This document shows positions 1-12,700 of a stretch of 64,000 nucleotides of DNA, piece after piece. The stretch comes from Homalodisca vitripennis. Lineage: Eukaryota > Arthropoda > Insecta > Hemiptera > Cicadellidae. Position 1 is the stretch's first letter; the number at the start of each line of letters is the position of its first letter. The notes below the pieces were generated by a model. That model had not been told where the DNA came from. It was given only the letters and a program-made list of their open reading frames with translations, and made no database searches. The DNA lies in assembly GCF_021130785.1 (NCBI RefSeq), contig NC_060208.1, positions 54,044,501 through 54,108,500 on the forward strand, given 5' to 3'. Both the position numbers and the translations under genes were made by a program.

Positions 1-570
1 ATTTTCAAAATCAAGCACTTTTTTGCCAGCAAACAGTTAAAAGAAAAAGGCCAAACCATTTTTAAATAATTCTAAGAAATAACACAGATAAGTTACTTTA
101 AAACTACCAAAGCAGTGAAATATGATATTATAGAATAACCTACTTATTTAACAAACCAGCTTCACTTTCACAGTATACAATGCTTTGCAAGCATATTCAG
201 AAAACAAACAAACATTTAGTTAAATAATTCAATTTTTAATTAATTGTTTGCCTTTACAATTTTCTTTTGTCACTATTGTTTCTATCACAATATGAAATGT
301 GTTTATTAATTTAATTTATTTTATATCTGTATGTTGATACAAACTGCTATAACATGTAAAAAAGTGAACCACTTATTAACTCAACTTTTTTATTACTTTG
401 ATATGTATAAAAATTTATTACTAAAATTGAGGAACCAATATTTTTATCCCAGTCTGTATTAACAAACAAATTGACATATTTAGTCGACGTGGCTTTTGGC
501 ATAAATGCTATAAAGAATATAAGCCTCCTCATCAATGAAATAGTTTTGAAATGCCAGAACATCCTCTTAC
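1..570. other. intron sequence downstream of the last visible wge exon
   Basis: AT-rich sequence following the donor at 570-569 (read on the minus strand). I see no further exon in it, so the remaining 3' exons, expected to encode the BAH domain, should lie off the left edge. Confidence 0.6.
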
Positions 571-770
571 CGAGTCTCTGAGGATTTCCTCTCTAGAGTG
601 TATATGTGGGCGGTGGCCTCTTTCTCCATCGAGAGTAACTCCATAGAGGTCAGGAGGTCGCACGGCTGACAACTGGCCTGCGTAGAATAATCCACCCATA
701 CTGACCAGGACTCTGCATGGTAACGCAGCAGGTAACAAATGATCACTGGTCAGCTGACAACTGCCAACCC
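571..770 (-). CDS. wge: wge exon 14 (last in window): Tudor-like segment
   Basis: Residues 924-990. The acceptor is TTTACAG just above 770 and the donor is TCG/GTAAGA at 570-569; it enters in phase 1 and leaves in phase 0. The core runs from LPCRVLVSMGG through LFYAGQLSAVRPPDLYGV to TLDGERGHRP and HIHSREEILRDS. In BAHCC1/TNRC18 this region folds as a Tudor-like module just before the BAH domain, and in BAHCC1 it has been described as a histone-methyl-lysine reader. It is the best-conserved and most diagnostic exon here. Aromatic residues that could line a binding pocket (F and Y of LFYAG, Y of DLYGV) are present. The exon stops inside the module, so its end is encoded off the window. Confidence 0.9.
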
Positions 771-3700
771 CTGTAAACATTTCATCCTGGTCACATCTCA
801 AACAGATCAAGCTATAGTATCGATATCTAGATATACCACTAATATAGATACAATTAAAATAAGTACATTATTTTAAATCCTAAGTCTCTTCTTCTATAGT
901 CATTATCAGCCAGTAAAATTGCTGCAATTTTATTACTGTTAACTTTACATTGTGATTTTATACTTTTCTCTGTTCACGCCAAGTTCCAACTTAATGAAGC
1001 CTATGACTCGTTAGGCTGATCTCGTTTCTGTCTGTCCCCACAATAACTCGAGAACGAACTGACCTATACATTTTTCATTGTGCATAAGGCTTCATTTCTA
1101 TTTGAGGAACTCTAGGTTCAATGATGGTGAGTGACACTCCATCGTATTTGGAGTGTTAGTAAATATCACTACATTGGTCTTATGCGTAACTATTATGACA
1201 AAGAGAAAATAGCAGAATAAATACATATGTAAACAAACTCAATACATCCATAAGAGATTCAAAAATGTGACATATTAAACACATGTAACTATCAACACAT
1301 ACATCATTTATAGTGACTTGGTATATAGGCTTTTATTATTTAAACACTGATATGAAACCCATTCTAGTGAACAAAAGTGTGAATGTATCATGTAGCAAGA
1401 TATTTTGAAAACATTCCATATGTAGATATTAAATTTCGCGTGAAAGTTCATTTCTACAAGAATGAGTTCTATGATGCGTTTTGTGCCAACACCTTTTTTA
1501 TATGATTGTGTTTATCTATACTATGTTCACAGGACATCTCAAGAATGAAATGAGCTATAGATTTGAATTTTGCACCCAACCGCAGCGAAGTCTGTTGGTG
1601 TGGCATTGTCTTACCATGTTAATTTATAAACATTGTGTTACTGTGTCTCCAACTACCCTTAAAACTAAGCATTACTTTATTTGGTAATTTTGCCTACAGA
1701 ACAAAATTTATGAAAGTAGATTAATACATTTCTTCTACATTGGTACAGATGAAAAGTATTTTTGCGAATTGGAATTGTAATTATCAATAGAGTTTGCTAC
1801 CTTAAGTTCCAGGACTGAATGACCAAGTATGGCTTAATTGTTAACACTACACTAGTTCCTTGTCCACAGTGATAATATGTTTTATTTAGATTTGTTTATT
1901 ATCTGTGTGGTTGTTTTGTTTCTAAACGTTGTCCTTTTTATTCACTTCACTCTCTGTGTTATATCTCACCAACAAATTATTGTTAAATAATACACTGAAC
2001 ATGCTCAAAATGGCAGGTCAAGCCATGACAACAGCCACAGACAGACAATATCAGGGCACGTTTGGCTTTGATTCTGTACAAAGAACGTAACCGTACAAAA
2101 ATGTTCCCTCCAAGAAACCATCCACAGACAGACCATCCTCAAAGGCGCCCTTTAAACCTCATGTCTCACCTGTCATTCTATATTTGGATGTAATTGCTCT
2201 GATATTTTTAATTTTAATTGTATCTCTTCGTAAACATTACACTTTTGCCTCCGAACCAGATCCTCTGTCTCTCTTACCAGTTAACATTTCGTCCCCTGAA
2301 TCAGGATCTCTAGCTTCCAAATTTTAATTTTGTCTCGCTGTGTCATACTTAACAACAAGATACACGTGAGGTGAGATAGGACACACGTTCAGGACATTTT
2401 GTTAAGTTCAATTTTAACAACAAGTCAATTTTTTAAGTATTCAAGTCTAGAAAGTATAGGGTTGAGCACAAATAAAGAAGGAAAAAAACTGTATGTCAAT
2501 TAAATTCAAATAGGTATCTAATAAACACATCAATTAAATCTAAATAATTTGTACACAATTAATAGGAAAAGTATTACGGAGAAAAGGGGAAAAAATCTTA
2601 AACAGAAGTAATAAAACTACCACAATTGTATCTCTCCAGTACCTCGCACATGCAGTGGCTGAGGGGATGCTTTTTGTGGTGTCTGCTCCATGCTATTGGT
2701 TCGTCGCTTTTTGGCCAGTACCATGATAGGTTTCTTGCTCGACTTAGGAGTGGAATGGGCTAAGGGGGGAGGTGGGGGTGTGGGCGTGGGAAGGCTCTTA
2801 CTCTTTGTGGGTCTGGCAGGAGATGTGGAGGAGGGAATGGAAGGAAGAGAAGGGGAGGGCACAGAATGGCGCCGTGGTGGCTGCGATGTCCACTCCATCT
2901 CCTCATCTTCGCACCAAGATTTCACCTGAACACCATAAACAATGAACACTTGCTACTATTACGTACCTGATGCCTCATTTTCAGCTGAGACAATAGAACA
3001 ATAGCAATAATTATAAGCCAATTAAGTATCTCAGAAAAATGTATACCTATTACAATCATCCTCATGTTAACAACTCCGTACAATCTTTATATTATCACCA
3101 ACCATATTTCCTTAACCACAAAACCTATTGCTATTCAATCATTTAAAATACACATAGCGAGTTAAAGTTGTTTTTTTCGATAAACAGAGGGTTTTTGTTA
3201 TTTTTAATTCGTTGTTATATTATATTCAAAATTCATTATTTAAATTCCACAATTGTAATATCAAATGTGTTCTATTTACAGTTTTAATTAGGTCACACAG
3301 CTAAAACATAAAGTATTTAAATTATTTAAGTAAAATATATAGGAAGTATTTGAATATATAAGATATATAATTACGTATAATTGTGTAAAGGTTTTACTTA
3401 AATGATATGACCTTTACCTACTGTTGATATCAACACTCATTTTCAGCTATGGTGATGTGTTACTCATGTGTTTTGACCTTCACCTGTTCTTTGTTGATGT
3501 TATTAACTGTCAAGGAGGTGGAACGTTCTAGCAGTTTATGTGAGTAACTAACTGATTTTAAAAGGACATGGTTGGTATGTGCTGATTCCTAACAAATTTT
3601 GAGCCAATTACGACAAAAGAGCATTTTATATGGCGTTGTGGGTTACAAGTTTGTATTGTTTTTTACATTACCCAATAACAACAACTTTCACAAACATCTA

Positions 3701-6700
3701 AAGAAAGTTTAATGTTCTTACTTTAATAGATAATAAAGTAATAAATATACATTAATATCATCATTTTTCTTTACTTACTCAGTGGTTTTAAAATTACTAA
3801 TAGAATTGACAAACAAAATCGCAACATGATAGTACACCAAGTACGCTAGAATAACACTATTTAGAGGTCAAATCGTTTTTTTTTAAATCTAAGATTTTTA
3901 AATGTACTTAAAATTTAAGATTTCAGCCACCCCTAAAACACACGTTTCTGACAAATCTTTAATCTTTTTCCTTCCTTTCAGTTTTATATTCCTACGACAA
4001 TAATCTTGAATAAAAACAACATCACTTCTATTCCTTTTATTATTTTGTATATATTGTTAACTATAATAGTGCAAATGTTTTGTCACAAATTTTATTTATT
4101 GTGTGAAATATTTTTAATATACCAACTAAAAAACAATTACTTGTTAATCCTTTGAATGCCAACGTCCGATTTTACCGGACGTTCAGGAAAAAGAATCACT
4201 AAAAATAAAAAAAATCTTTACATTATTAAACTAATATCATATTAAATTTTTTGTGAAGAACTTTTCTTTTCAAAATAAATTGTTACACTTCCGATCAATT
4301 GACTTTACGAAATCAATCTAGAACTCGCATATAAACATTCTTGGATGACATGTCTACCGGAAACAATGTGACGTTAGTTTCTTAAATGTTGTATAACTCA
4401 CTCATTATTGAAGATAATGATATACATTTTTCAATATTTATTGTCAATTGAATACACTTTCCAGTGATATGAACAAAGAAAAGCATATGAATTTTTTGGT
4501 AATGATAATTTGGTTGAAAATGAAATTTAAATAAATTATGGATTTTTTTTAGGTAAGTCCAGTTTTGGTATTCCGAAATTTAATTTTATGGCAACTTTGT
4601 TATTTTATGTTAATTAGTCAGAGTTTTCAGAGAAAAATAAAAAATTATGTTAATAGCTTATCAAACTGTGAATCTTTTTACTGAAACCTTGCAAAATGCC
4701 TTCAAAAGGGCACTCACTAGAAAAATACATGGCACTTCTCAGTACACCCACTCAATAAATACTTGAGCACTCAAGTGTTAAGAGTATATTTATAAATAAG
4801 TATTATTCACAAGTTATACAAGGCTAAAAAAATTGTTTCACAATATATACTACCAATTATTAACACAAATTTATAATTACTAAAAGATTGTAGCAAGAAA
4901 ACATGTTAAAAGTTTTGTGTTAAATTAATTTTATAGAACTTTGTCCACAAATCATTAAAAAGTAATTACCTAATGGGCCACCATAAGGCACACTCTAAAC
5001 ATAGAAAATTGTGAAAAATCAAATGTATAGAATAAAATCAAATATATTTTGGAATCCCAAGAAAACTATTGGCTGAATTTATTACATCAACATATTCAAC
5101 TATGTAATAAATAGTTGCAAGTAATAATAACAATAATAATAACAAGTCATGTTGCAACCCAAAAAGAGTCTAACAGAATTGTATACCTAACACAAGAAGT
5201 AAAAAATATATATTGTTGACATATTACTTTTAAGTTTCTCCAACTCATCTTATCTCAATCCCTTGCACTAGAAAGGATCAGCTTGTGTATAATCAAAACC
5301 TTACAATGTCTACGCTTGGACAGACCACCTTTTGATCCTTCATTACCTCCCCTAACAGCTCAATTCAATTATTGTTCCCTCTGCCAGTTGGAATAAACTG
5401 GTGACTGTTTTATTTTAACATCCCCTCTTCAATACATTATTCATCTGTTACTTCCCTCTTATGAACAGCACACTGACCTTTACTTCTGCCTTAAGTTTGG
5501 GTTTTATCTTGTTCGTCTGCTGTGTCTCTGGCAGGGGTTTCTTGGCCAGTAAAAGTCCAACAAGACTGCTTTTAGAGCGGGGTTTTTTGGCCACGATGGT
5601 CATGGATCCGTGGTCTACCCGCTTCTTCGGACGCCCCACCTTGCGTTTTTGACTGGCGGAGCTGGGCGACTGGGCAGGAGAGAGTGGTGGGGGCGACTTG
5701 CCTGGTGACATCAGACCCCACTCCACCTGAGGAACAATTTCTTATTTATTACTCATTGTGGAACAACATTCTGAAAAGGACTAACGACATATTGTTTGTC
5801 AATGCTGTTTTAATATCAATTTAATGATAGTTTTATAACATCAATACATACTTTAGGCAGCATTTAAGAATTTATGCTGTTACCAGAAAGAAGTTTTTCT
5901 TGGTATCTACCAAACTCATAAATATAAAGTGTAGGCTTACACTGTAACATGATTTCATACATACTGTATTCTGACAAGGGACATATTTTACTAGTAAATT
6001 AGACAACAAAATGACTTGGCCATAGCAGAAACATTTGCAAGAACAAAGTATGAGAATAATATAAATCTTCCGGTCCATACCACAATACAACAATGCTATC
6101 AAAATTTCATTCTTGAAATATTTCACCCTCGTTGTGGAGAGCCATCTTCGGTTAACAAAAGTAGAACCAAATGTGTTGAAATTTTGTAAAGTGGTGCAAA
6201 CCAAAAGACTTGGATGACATTTACAATGCCATCCAAGTAAGAGGACAAACTAAGAACACTGTATATGTTGTTATACACAAATGAAATAAAACTTAGTTCT
6301 AGAAATATGATGATAATATTTACAAAGAAACGAAGAGAGAGAGAGAGAGATACCTGTTGCTGCTCTGTCTCTGGAGGTTTATTGACAGCAGCTCCTGCCT
6401 TGTGTGGTGTGAGTGTGGGAGGGGGCAGTCCTTCACTGTGAGGGGCTCCTTTACCACTGTCGGCTGCCCCCCAGGGTTGTAGCACTGGTGGGGGCAATTC
6501 AGGTGAAAGGGGAGAAGGAGAGCGAGGTCGCTTGATCCCGCGTTGTACTTCCGTCTCGACCCTCGGAACCTCTGACTTCTTCTCCTTCCTCGGCCTGCCA
6601 GGTCCCCGTTTGGCCCCACCTGTGACACACTGATCTATGGAGGAACATCACAGAAACATTTAGTCTCTTCCCAAAGGACATATGATGCAAACAAACACTT

Positions 6701-9700
6701 AATCACTTATTAAACATTACTTTAAATATTGAGAAAATTTTAAATATTACTAAGACTTTAATTGTAAAACATTCTAACATGAGCACAAAACGTGTCCAAA
6801 AAATAACAATTCCAATATTAAAGTACTGTATTAATAATAAATTAATCACATCTGAAAGGCAAGATAATACCTAGTAAATTTTCCATTTGAAATCTCACTA
6901 AAAATGTGCTTTGTTCATAAGGAGGATAAAGCGATGATGAATTCAAATTCAAGCATTGTATTCCAAATTTATAGTAAAAACGGTATATACGAGGTGTGAT
7001 CAAAAAGTTCCAGGACTTTTTATGTACTATGGGAATGCAATGTCCCACAGCGATGCGATTGGCAGCATTGTATTCCCTGACTCAACAGTAACACAGCTGT
7101 GTTTGCAGATCAATCATAACATCACTGAAAGTAACATTATAAACAGTTTGTTTGAGATTAGTTTTATAGAGTTTGGCTATTTTTTTGTTTAATGAAAATG
7201 AATGTGAATGAAGAGCAACGTGTTTGTGTGAAGTTTTATGTGAAACTGAACAAAACGTTTTTCTGAAACCTTTTTGATGTTACAAGAGGCTTTTGGTGAA
7301 GAATGTCTAAGCCGATCATGCTGCCATCAGTGGTTCAAGAGGTTTAAAGATGGCCGAACATCCACAGACGACGATGCTCGTTCCAGATGCCCTTCAACGT
7401 CAATCAATGATGACAATGTTGCTAAAGTGAACGCTCTCGTACGATCAGACCGTCGACTAACAATCCGTGAAATGGCAGAAGAGTATAACATTTCATTTGG
7501 GTCATGTCAGGAAATTTTAACTGAAAAACTTCAAATGCGTCATGTTGCAGCAAAGTTTGTGCCAAAACTGTTGACTGAAGACCAAAAACAACACCGAATT
7601 CATGTTTCTGAGGAACTTCTTCAAAAGGCAAATGACGACGAAAGCGTCTTGGATCATGTCATTACGGGAGACGAGACATGGGTTTTTGGTTACGATGTGG
7701 AAACAAAAGCCTAATCATCACAATGGACATCAAAAGGCTCTCCAAGACCCAAGAAAGCACGTCAAGTCAAATCAAATTTGAAGGTCTTGCTTACGGTTTT
7801 CTTTGACTGTAAAGGTATCGTCTCCTTCCACAAGGTCAAAAAAATTAATCGTTTTGTTTGTCTTGAAACCCTCAGAAAATTGCGTAATGCTGTGAGAAGA
7901 AAGAGACCTGAGCTGTGGCAAAGTGGTGATTGGGTCCTTCACCATGACAATGCTCCTGTTCACTCTGCATTAGTTATCCGTGACTTTTGTGTAAAAAAAC
8001 GCAATGACTGTCATTCCTCAGCCCCCCTACTCAACTGACCTGGCTCCAGCAGACTTTTTTTTTTCTCTTCCCGAAGCTCAAGAGACCCCTGAAAGGACAA
8101 AGATTTCAAACAGTTGAAGAAATTAAAGAAAAAACGACGGAGCTGCTAAACACCTTTACAAAAGAAGAGTTTTCTGGGGCCTTTGATAAGTGGAAACACC
8201 AGTGGGAAAAGTATGTAGCTTCCCAAGGGGAGTACTTTGAAGGAGACAAATTCAAATAACCTGTATGTTGTATGAATAAATGTATAAAAATTCAGTCCTG
8301 GAACTTTTTGATCACACCTCGTATGTATTAGTATGTGATATCTAACATTTACATTGATAACATCATAAGTCCATGGCAAAATGGGCAAGGATGTAATTAA
8401 AGTTAACATTAGTAAACTATCCATACAATTGTACAAATTTTACAGATCTTTTCCGTAATTGTGACTAAAAATCTAGGATATCTGACATAGTGAACCCATT
8501 TGATTCTGAAATCACAAAATGTGGTGAATTGTTTCAGGATTTGATAAGCAATCACTAGTCAATGATAACCACTTAATAATGAGGGAAGGAAGTTCTTTAA
8601 ATCTATTGTCATATGGAGTCCTGCATAACAAAGCAAATGAAATAATATAGGATATAAAGTTTTTCCGCCAAACAAATAACTTCAGGAGGTTATAATGATG
8701 TACTTGAACTCATCGGTAGATAAGTTTCTTGAAAAGAAGCATAAGAAAATATATATGGTAGAACATATATATATGGTGGAAAATCATTTAATATCAGGTA
8801 ACAATTTAAAGCATCCATCTCAATGTACTTTACTTACAAAATATCCATTAGATTCGTTTAAAAGGCAACAGGACTGAGACTGCACTAGGAATAATTGGCA
8901 GCCACAATAACTGGAATGTTTCCTAATTATTTTCAGGGGTTTAAAATACTCATCACAACGAATTTTATATATGTAATCATGGTCATTTGCTTAATGGGGT
9001 ATACCTAATGGTCATTTGATAAATCTGGTATTTAAACATTTGTTAAACAGATCCTACAATTTATAAGAAAATTAGGAAATTTTATATGGCAGATTCAATT
9101 GGTACACATGTTTAGCTTTATAAACAAATTAATATAAGTGTAACTGAACAATGCCGTATACATTAGCCCTAACTAAGGAAAGATACCTTGCCACTTAACA
9201 CATATTAAACTAAACATTGTTGATATACTTTTGGCTCCCATTTAATGCTACCCAGACATTGGTCACCATGTGCAGCAGCTCTTAATCTGCAAATTTAATC
9301 ACAAAAGGAATCCATCCTCTCAAATCAGTTACAAAATAAAATCAATATTCACGGCAACTTAGCACTTCTCATTTAATGAGACATAAACCTCTAACTCAAG
9401 ACCTGGAGAGGCTGGTTCAGAGCTGGCCTCCCCTTCTTCCGGGATGACTTTGAAATGGAGTGCCCTAATTCTTCCTCATGATCTCGATAGGAGGCGGCCC
9501 CTACTCCCTAACCTTACCCATCCTGAATATCATTCCGGAAGCAGCGCAAAGGTTCTTACAGGACTAAGTGCAATTTATAAGCTTCTTGCCCTAAGAGAAC
9601 ACAAAAAAAAAGGCACAACATCCATATTCGAATTTAATATATTTAAAGGCATAATTTTCAAATCTATATTTATTCATATCTTTTGTTTTAATCATCTTCA

Positions 9701-12700
9701 TTATTTCCCTTCTAACTAAATCATTTATTTTGATGTTTCACACCTCTCAGTTCTTAAAAAAAAATAATAGCCCAATTCCTCAAATATAATGAATTATATA
9801 TTTTTTTTAAATTTATAACTTCTCCCTGAAAAAAATCTCAACATTTTTGTTGTAGTTAGTTTTTTCTATAAAATTTCCAATAATTTTTCAAAATATTTCT
9901 TGTTTACACTAACCGGAACTGCTACTGCTGGTGTCACTAGAGATACTTTTCCGTGGTGTAAGCCGACTAAGCTCCCGCTGTTTCTCCCTGTAGAGCCGCT
10001 GTAATTCAGCCAACCTCTCTCGCATATCTAATTCAGCCGGATCACATGGGCTCTGTGGGCGATAGATTGTTGCCACCCTGCGATGACACCCCGTCCCACT
10101 TTCTCGATCTGGTGACTTGTAGTCATCCAACTCATCTGTCTCCGCCCACCCTGTGACAGAAGAATCCATCATGAACATTATTTTACCAATACAACTGTTG
10201 AAGATCTGAGCCAGCTAAATATTTTTTCACTTATAATCCAGAAACACTTCTTTGTTTTTTCTCAACGTTTTGATAAATCTCATCTTTGATATCTTGACCT
10301 TTGTCACATTCGTCTACAGACTGATCTAAATATTTCATGATTACTACCCCTTAGAATTTAAGGAAATAGTAATAAAAGAATTCATTATGGATTTCTATTA
10401 CAAAATCATAATCAGCTATTGTAAATATGTGATAATTTTTATGAACTTTTTCAGTTCTATAGCCATTTCCCAGGTCATATGCATAATTGCCGACTGTATT
10501 TTGTGAAGTTACAAGCGTTTGGGAAAATTAGATACAGTAACTATACAACAAATACAATTTTTTAGAGTTTTATTGGAACTAAGTTAAAGATATGATACAC
10601 ATACCATTATTGTTCAAATTTAAAATGGGTTTAACTATAAAATATTGTTTACCTATTTTTTAATTCAAGTATGAACCAACTTTTTGTATACGTAATATTT
10701 TTAAGATTTATTTCAATCGTAGGCTAGAACATTAAAAACTAAACAATTTCTTATTACATTATACATTGTTCTAGAGTGGAGTAAATGATTTTATAGTACT
10801 GAAACTTTACTTCAAAATACATAATTTGAAGAAGTTATAATTAAATTTATTTTTATACCTTCAACATCATTCTATATTGAATATAGTTTGTAAAATATAA
10901 TATATAAGTAGTAATTAAAGTTTTTTTTCTAATAATGAAACAGAAAGTTTAGAAACAAGAAATTTGTTCTCATTTTTTTATAAAATTGTATGTTCCAACT
11001 AAGTTTTGTTATATGCTTTATTTTTTACATTTATTATAACTTATACACTATGTCATAAGCCATAAAAATTTAAATAAATTTAATATACAATTTTTTTAAA
11101 TACAAACCCAATTTATAGGATTGTAATATAGGCTCTAAATAAAACGACATTGCTACTGCCCAGTCTACCGTTAACTGAAGTAGAAGGCTTGTGTAATACT
11201 TGTAAAAAACTAATCTCATCATTGGTAATGTATTCTTGATTTGTTACTATAACCACTTCAAGAAAATTGTTCCACTATAATGATGTTATAAACACTGAAA
11301 AGAATGTGTTTATAACATCTTCACAACAATAAGTAAAGAATAAAACATGTTTCCACTTCCAAATAACTCATTTACATTCTGATTATCCAACGAAACATAT
11401 TACAGTTACAACAAATTACTTTTTTTAGTATATTTGCATCAAAACAAGTTATTATCAGCCGAGATATAAATTTCACTGCATTTGATAACTACAGCTAGCA
11501 GGAGAAAATATCATCATAATTCATAGGCCAAAGATAAAGAAATACATGCAAAACTCTTATCAATAATTTGGAATCTGCTAAGTATGACAATATGGTTTAA
11601 GAGGCTTGAATGTTGTAGTACAGTATTAATATTATCCAAATATAAATTGTTGAATTGTGTGACAATGGCACATTACGCAGGGCTGACAGTACCTCGAACT
11701 ATTATCATTTATATTCCATGTACTATAGCTTATTATTTATGATAGTTTACTAATACAAAAATGGATGGTGAAGACTTATATGTAATATCTATGAAGTGAG
11801 ACTACCAACAAACAATGGAAAATCAGGTTGTGGAGAACAAGTTAGTAATATACGAGTAAGGCACACAGGTTGTTGTTTTCTATAGTAATTAGAATACTAA
11901 AATATTTTTTTCCTGTTGCACTTAAATGTAACAACTTTCACCATGAACTGAATTACCACATTCTCACTGTATACTGAGAAATGTTCAGCTGAAAGTTATA
12001 AGTATTGTTGTATTGACTACTACTCAATTCCTGGTTATTTAACAGTATCTAAATGAAAATCTATCATTGTAATGAAAAATATTTAAAGATTTGTTAGTGT
12101 CTCACCTGTAGACTTATTATCATGATCATCAACGGGTGAATGGGGTCTCGAGGCGGCTGCTTCTTCTTCGATGAATCGATGAGCCACATCACACAGTAAA
12201 CCTAGTCCTCCCATGATACTAGGCTCTGTCCTCTCAGTCGCCTCAGTCGTCTTCACTACTTGCGGCTCTTCAGTGTTACTTTCTTCCAATGGTTTCATTA
12301 CAATCTGTGGCTCGACATTTTCCGTGACGGTGTGAGACTCTTCTGATTTCTCTTCTTCCATCGACATCAGCTCTTCCTTGATCACCACGTCAGTCACTGG
12401 TGTTTCTAGTACCGTTGCTATTGGAGCCTGTTCCTCTGTCTCTTCTTCCAATTCTGTTTTGATCTTCGGAGGCTCAATTAGGGGTGCACTGTGAGACCTG
12501 ACAATGATAAAGTATTTGTTACTATTATTGTTATTTAACAATTATAACATAATTTGACAGTTTACCTATTTAATAAATAAACTGTATTTTTCTCAATAAC
12601 AGAAAACTTTGATTAATTTGAAACTTGTAAATGTATATTTGTTTTTATTTATTTAAAAATGGAACTGTAAATACATTTCTTAAAAAATTTTGAATCCTGT

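Larger units (their letters stand above)
6620..9913. other. intron between exons 10 and 11
   Basis: Contains the mariner element at 6990-8321. A more GC-rich patch at about 9400-9600 is open on the plus strand (product like LKWSALILPHDLDRRRPL) but has no splice or start context that I trust; it is probably an interspersed repeat. Otherwise AT-rich. Confidence 0.5.

Noticed and set aside
2617..2642. TAG at 2617 as the natural end of the wge protein
   Set aside because: A phase-1 donor at 2642 joins exactly to the Tudor-like exon at 770-571, which is needed for the family architecture.
2690..2929. Plus-strand Gly/Val-rich frame
   Set aside because: Antisense shadow of the proline-rich wge exon 13.
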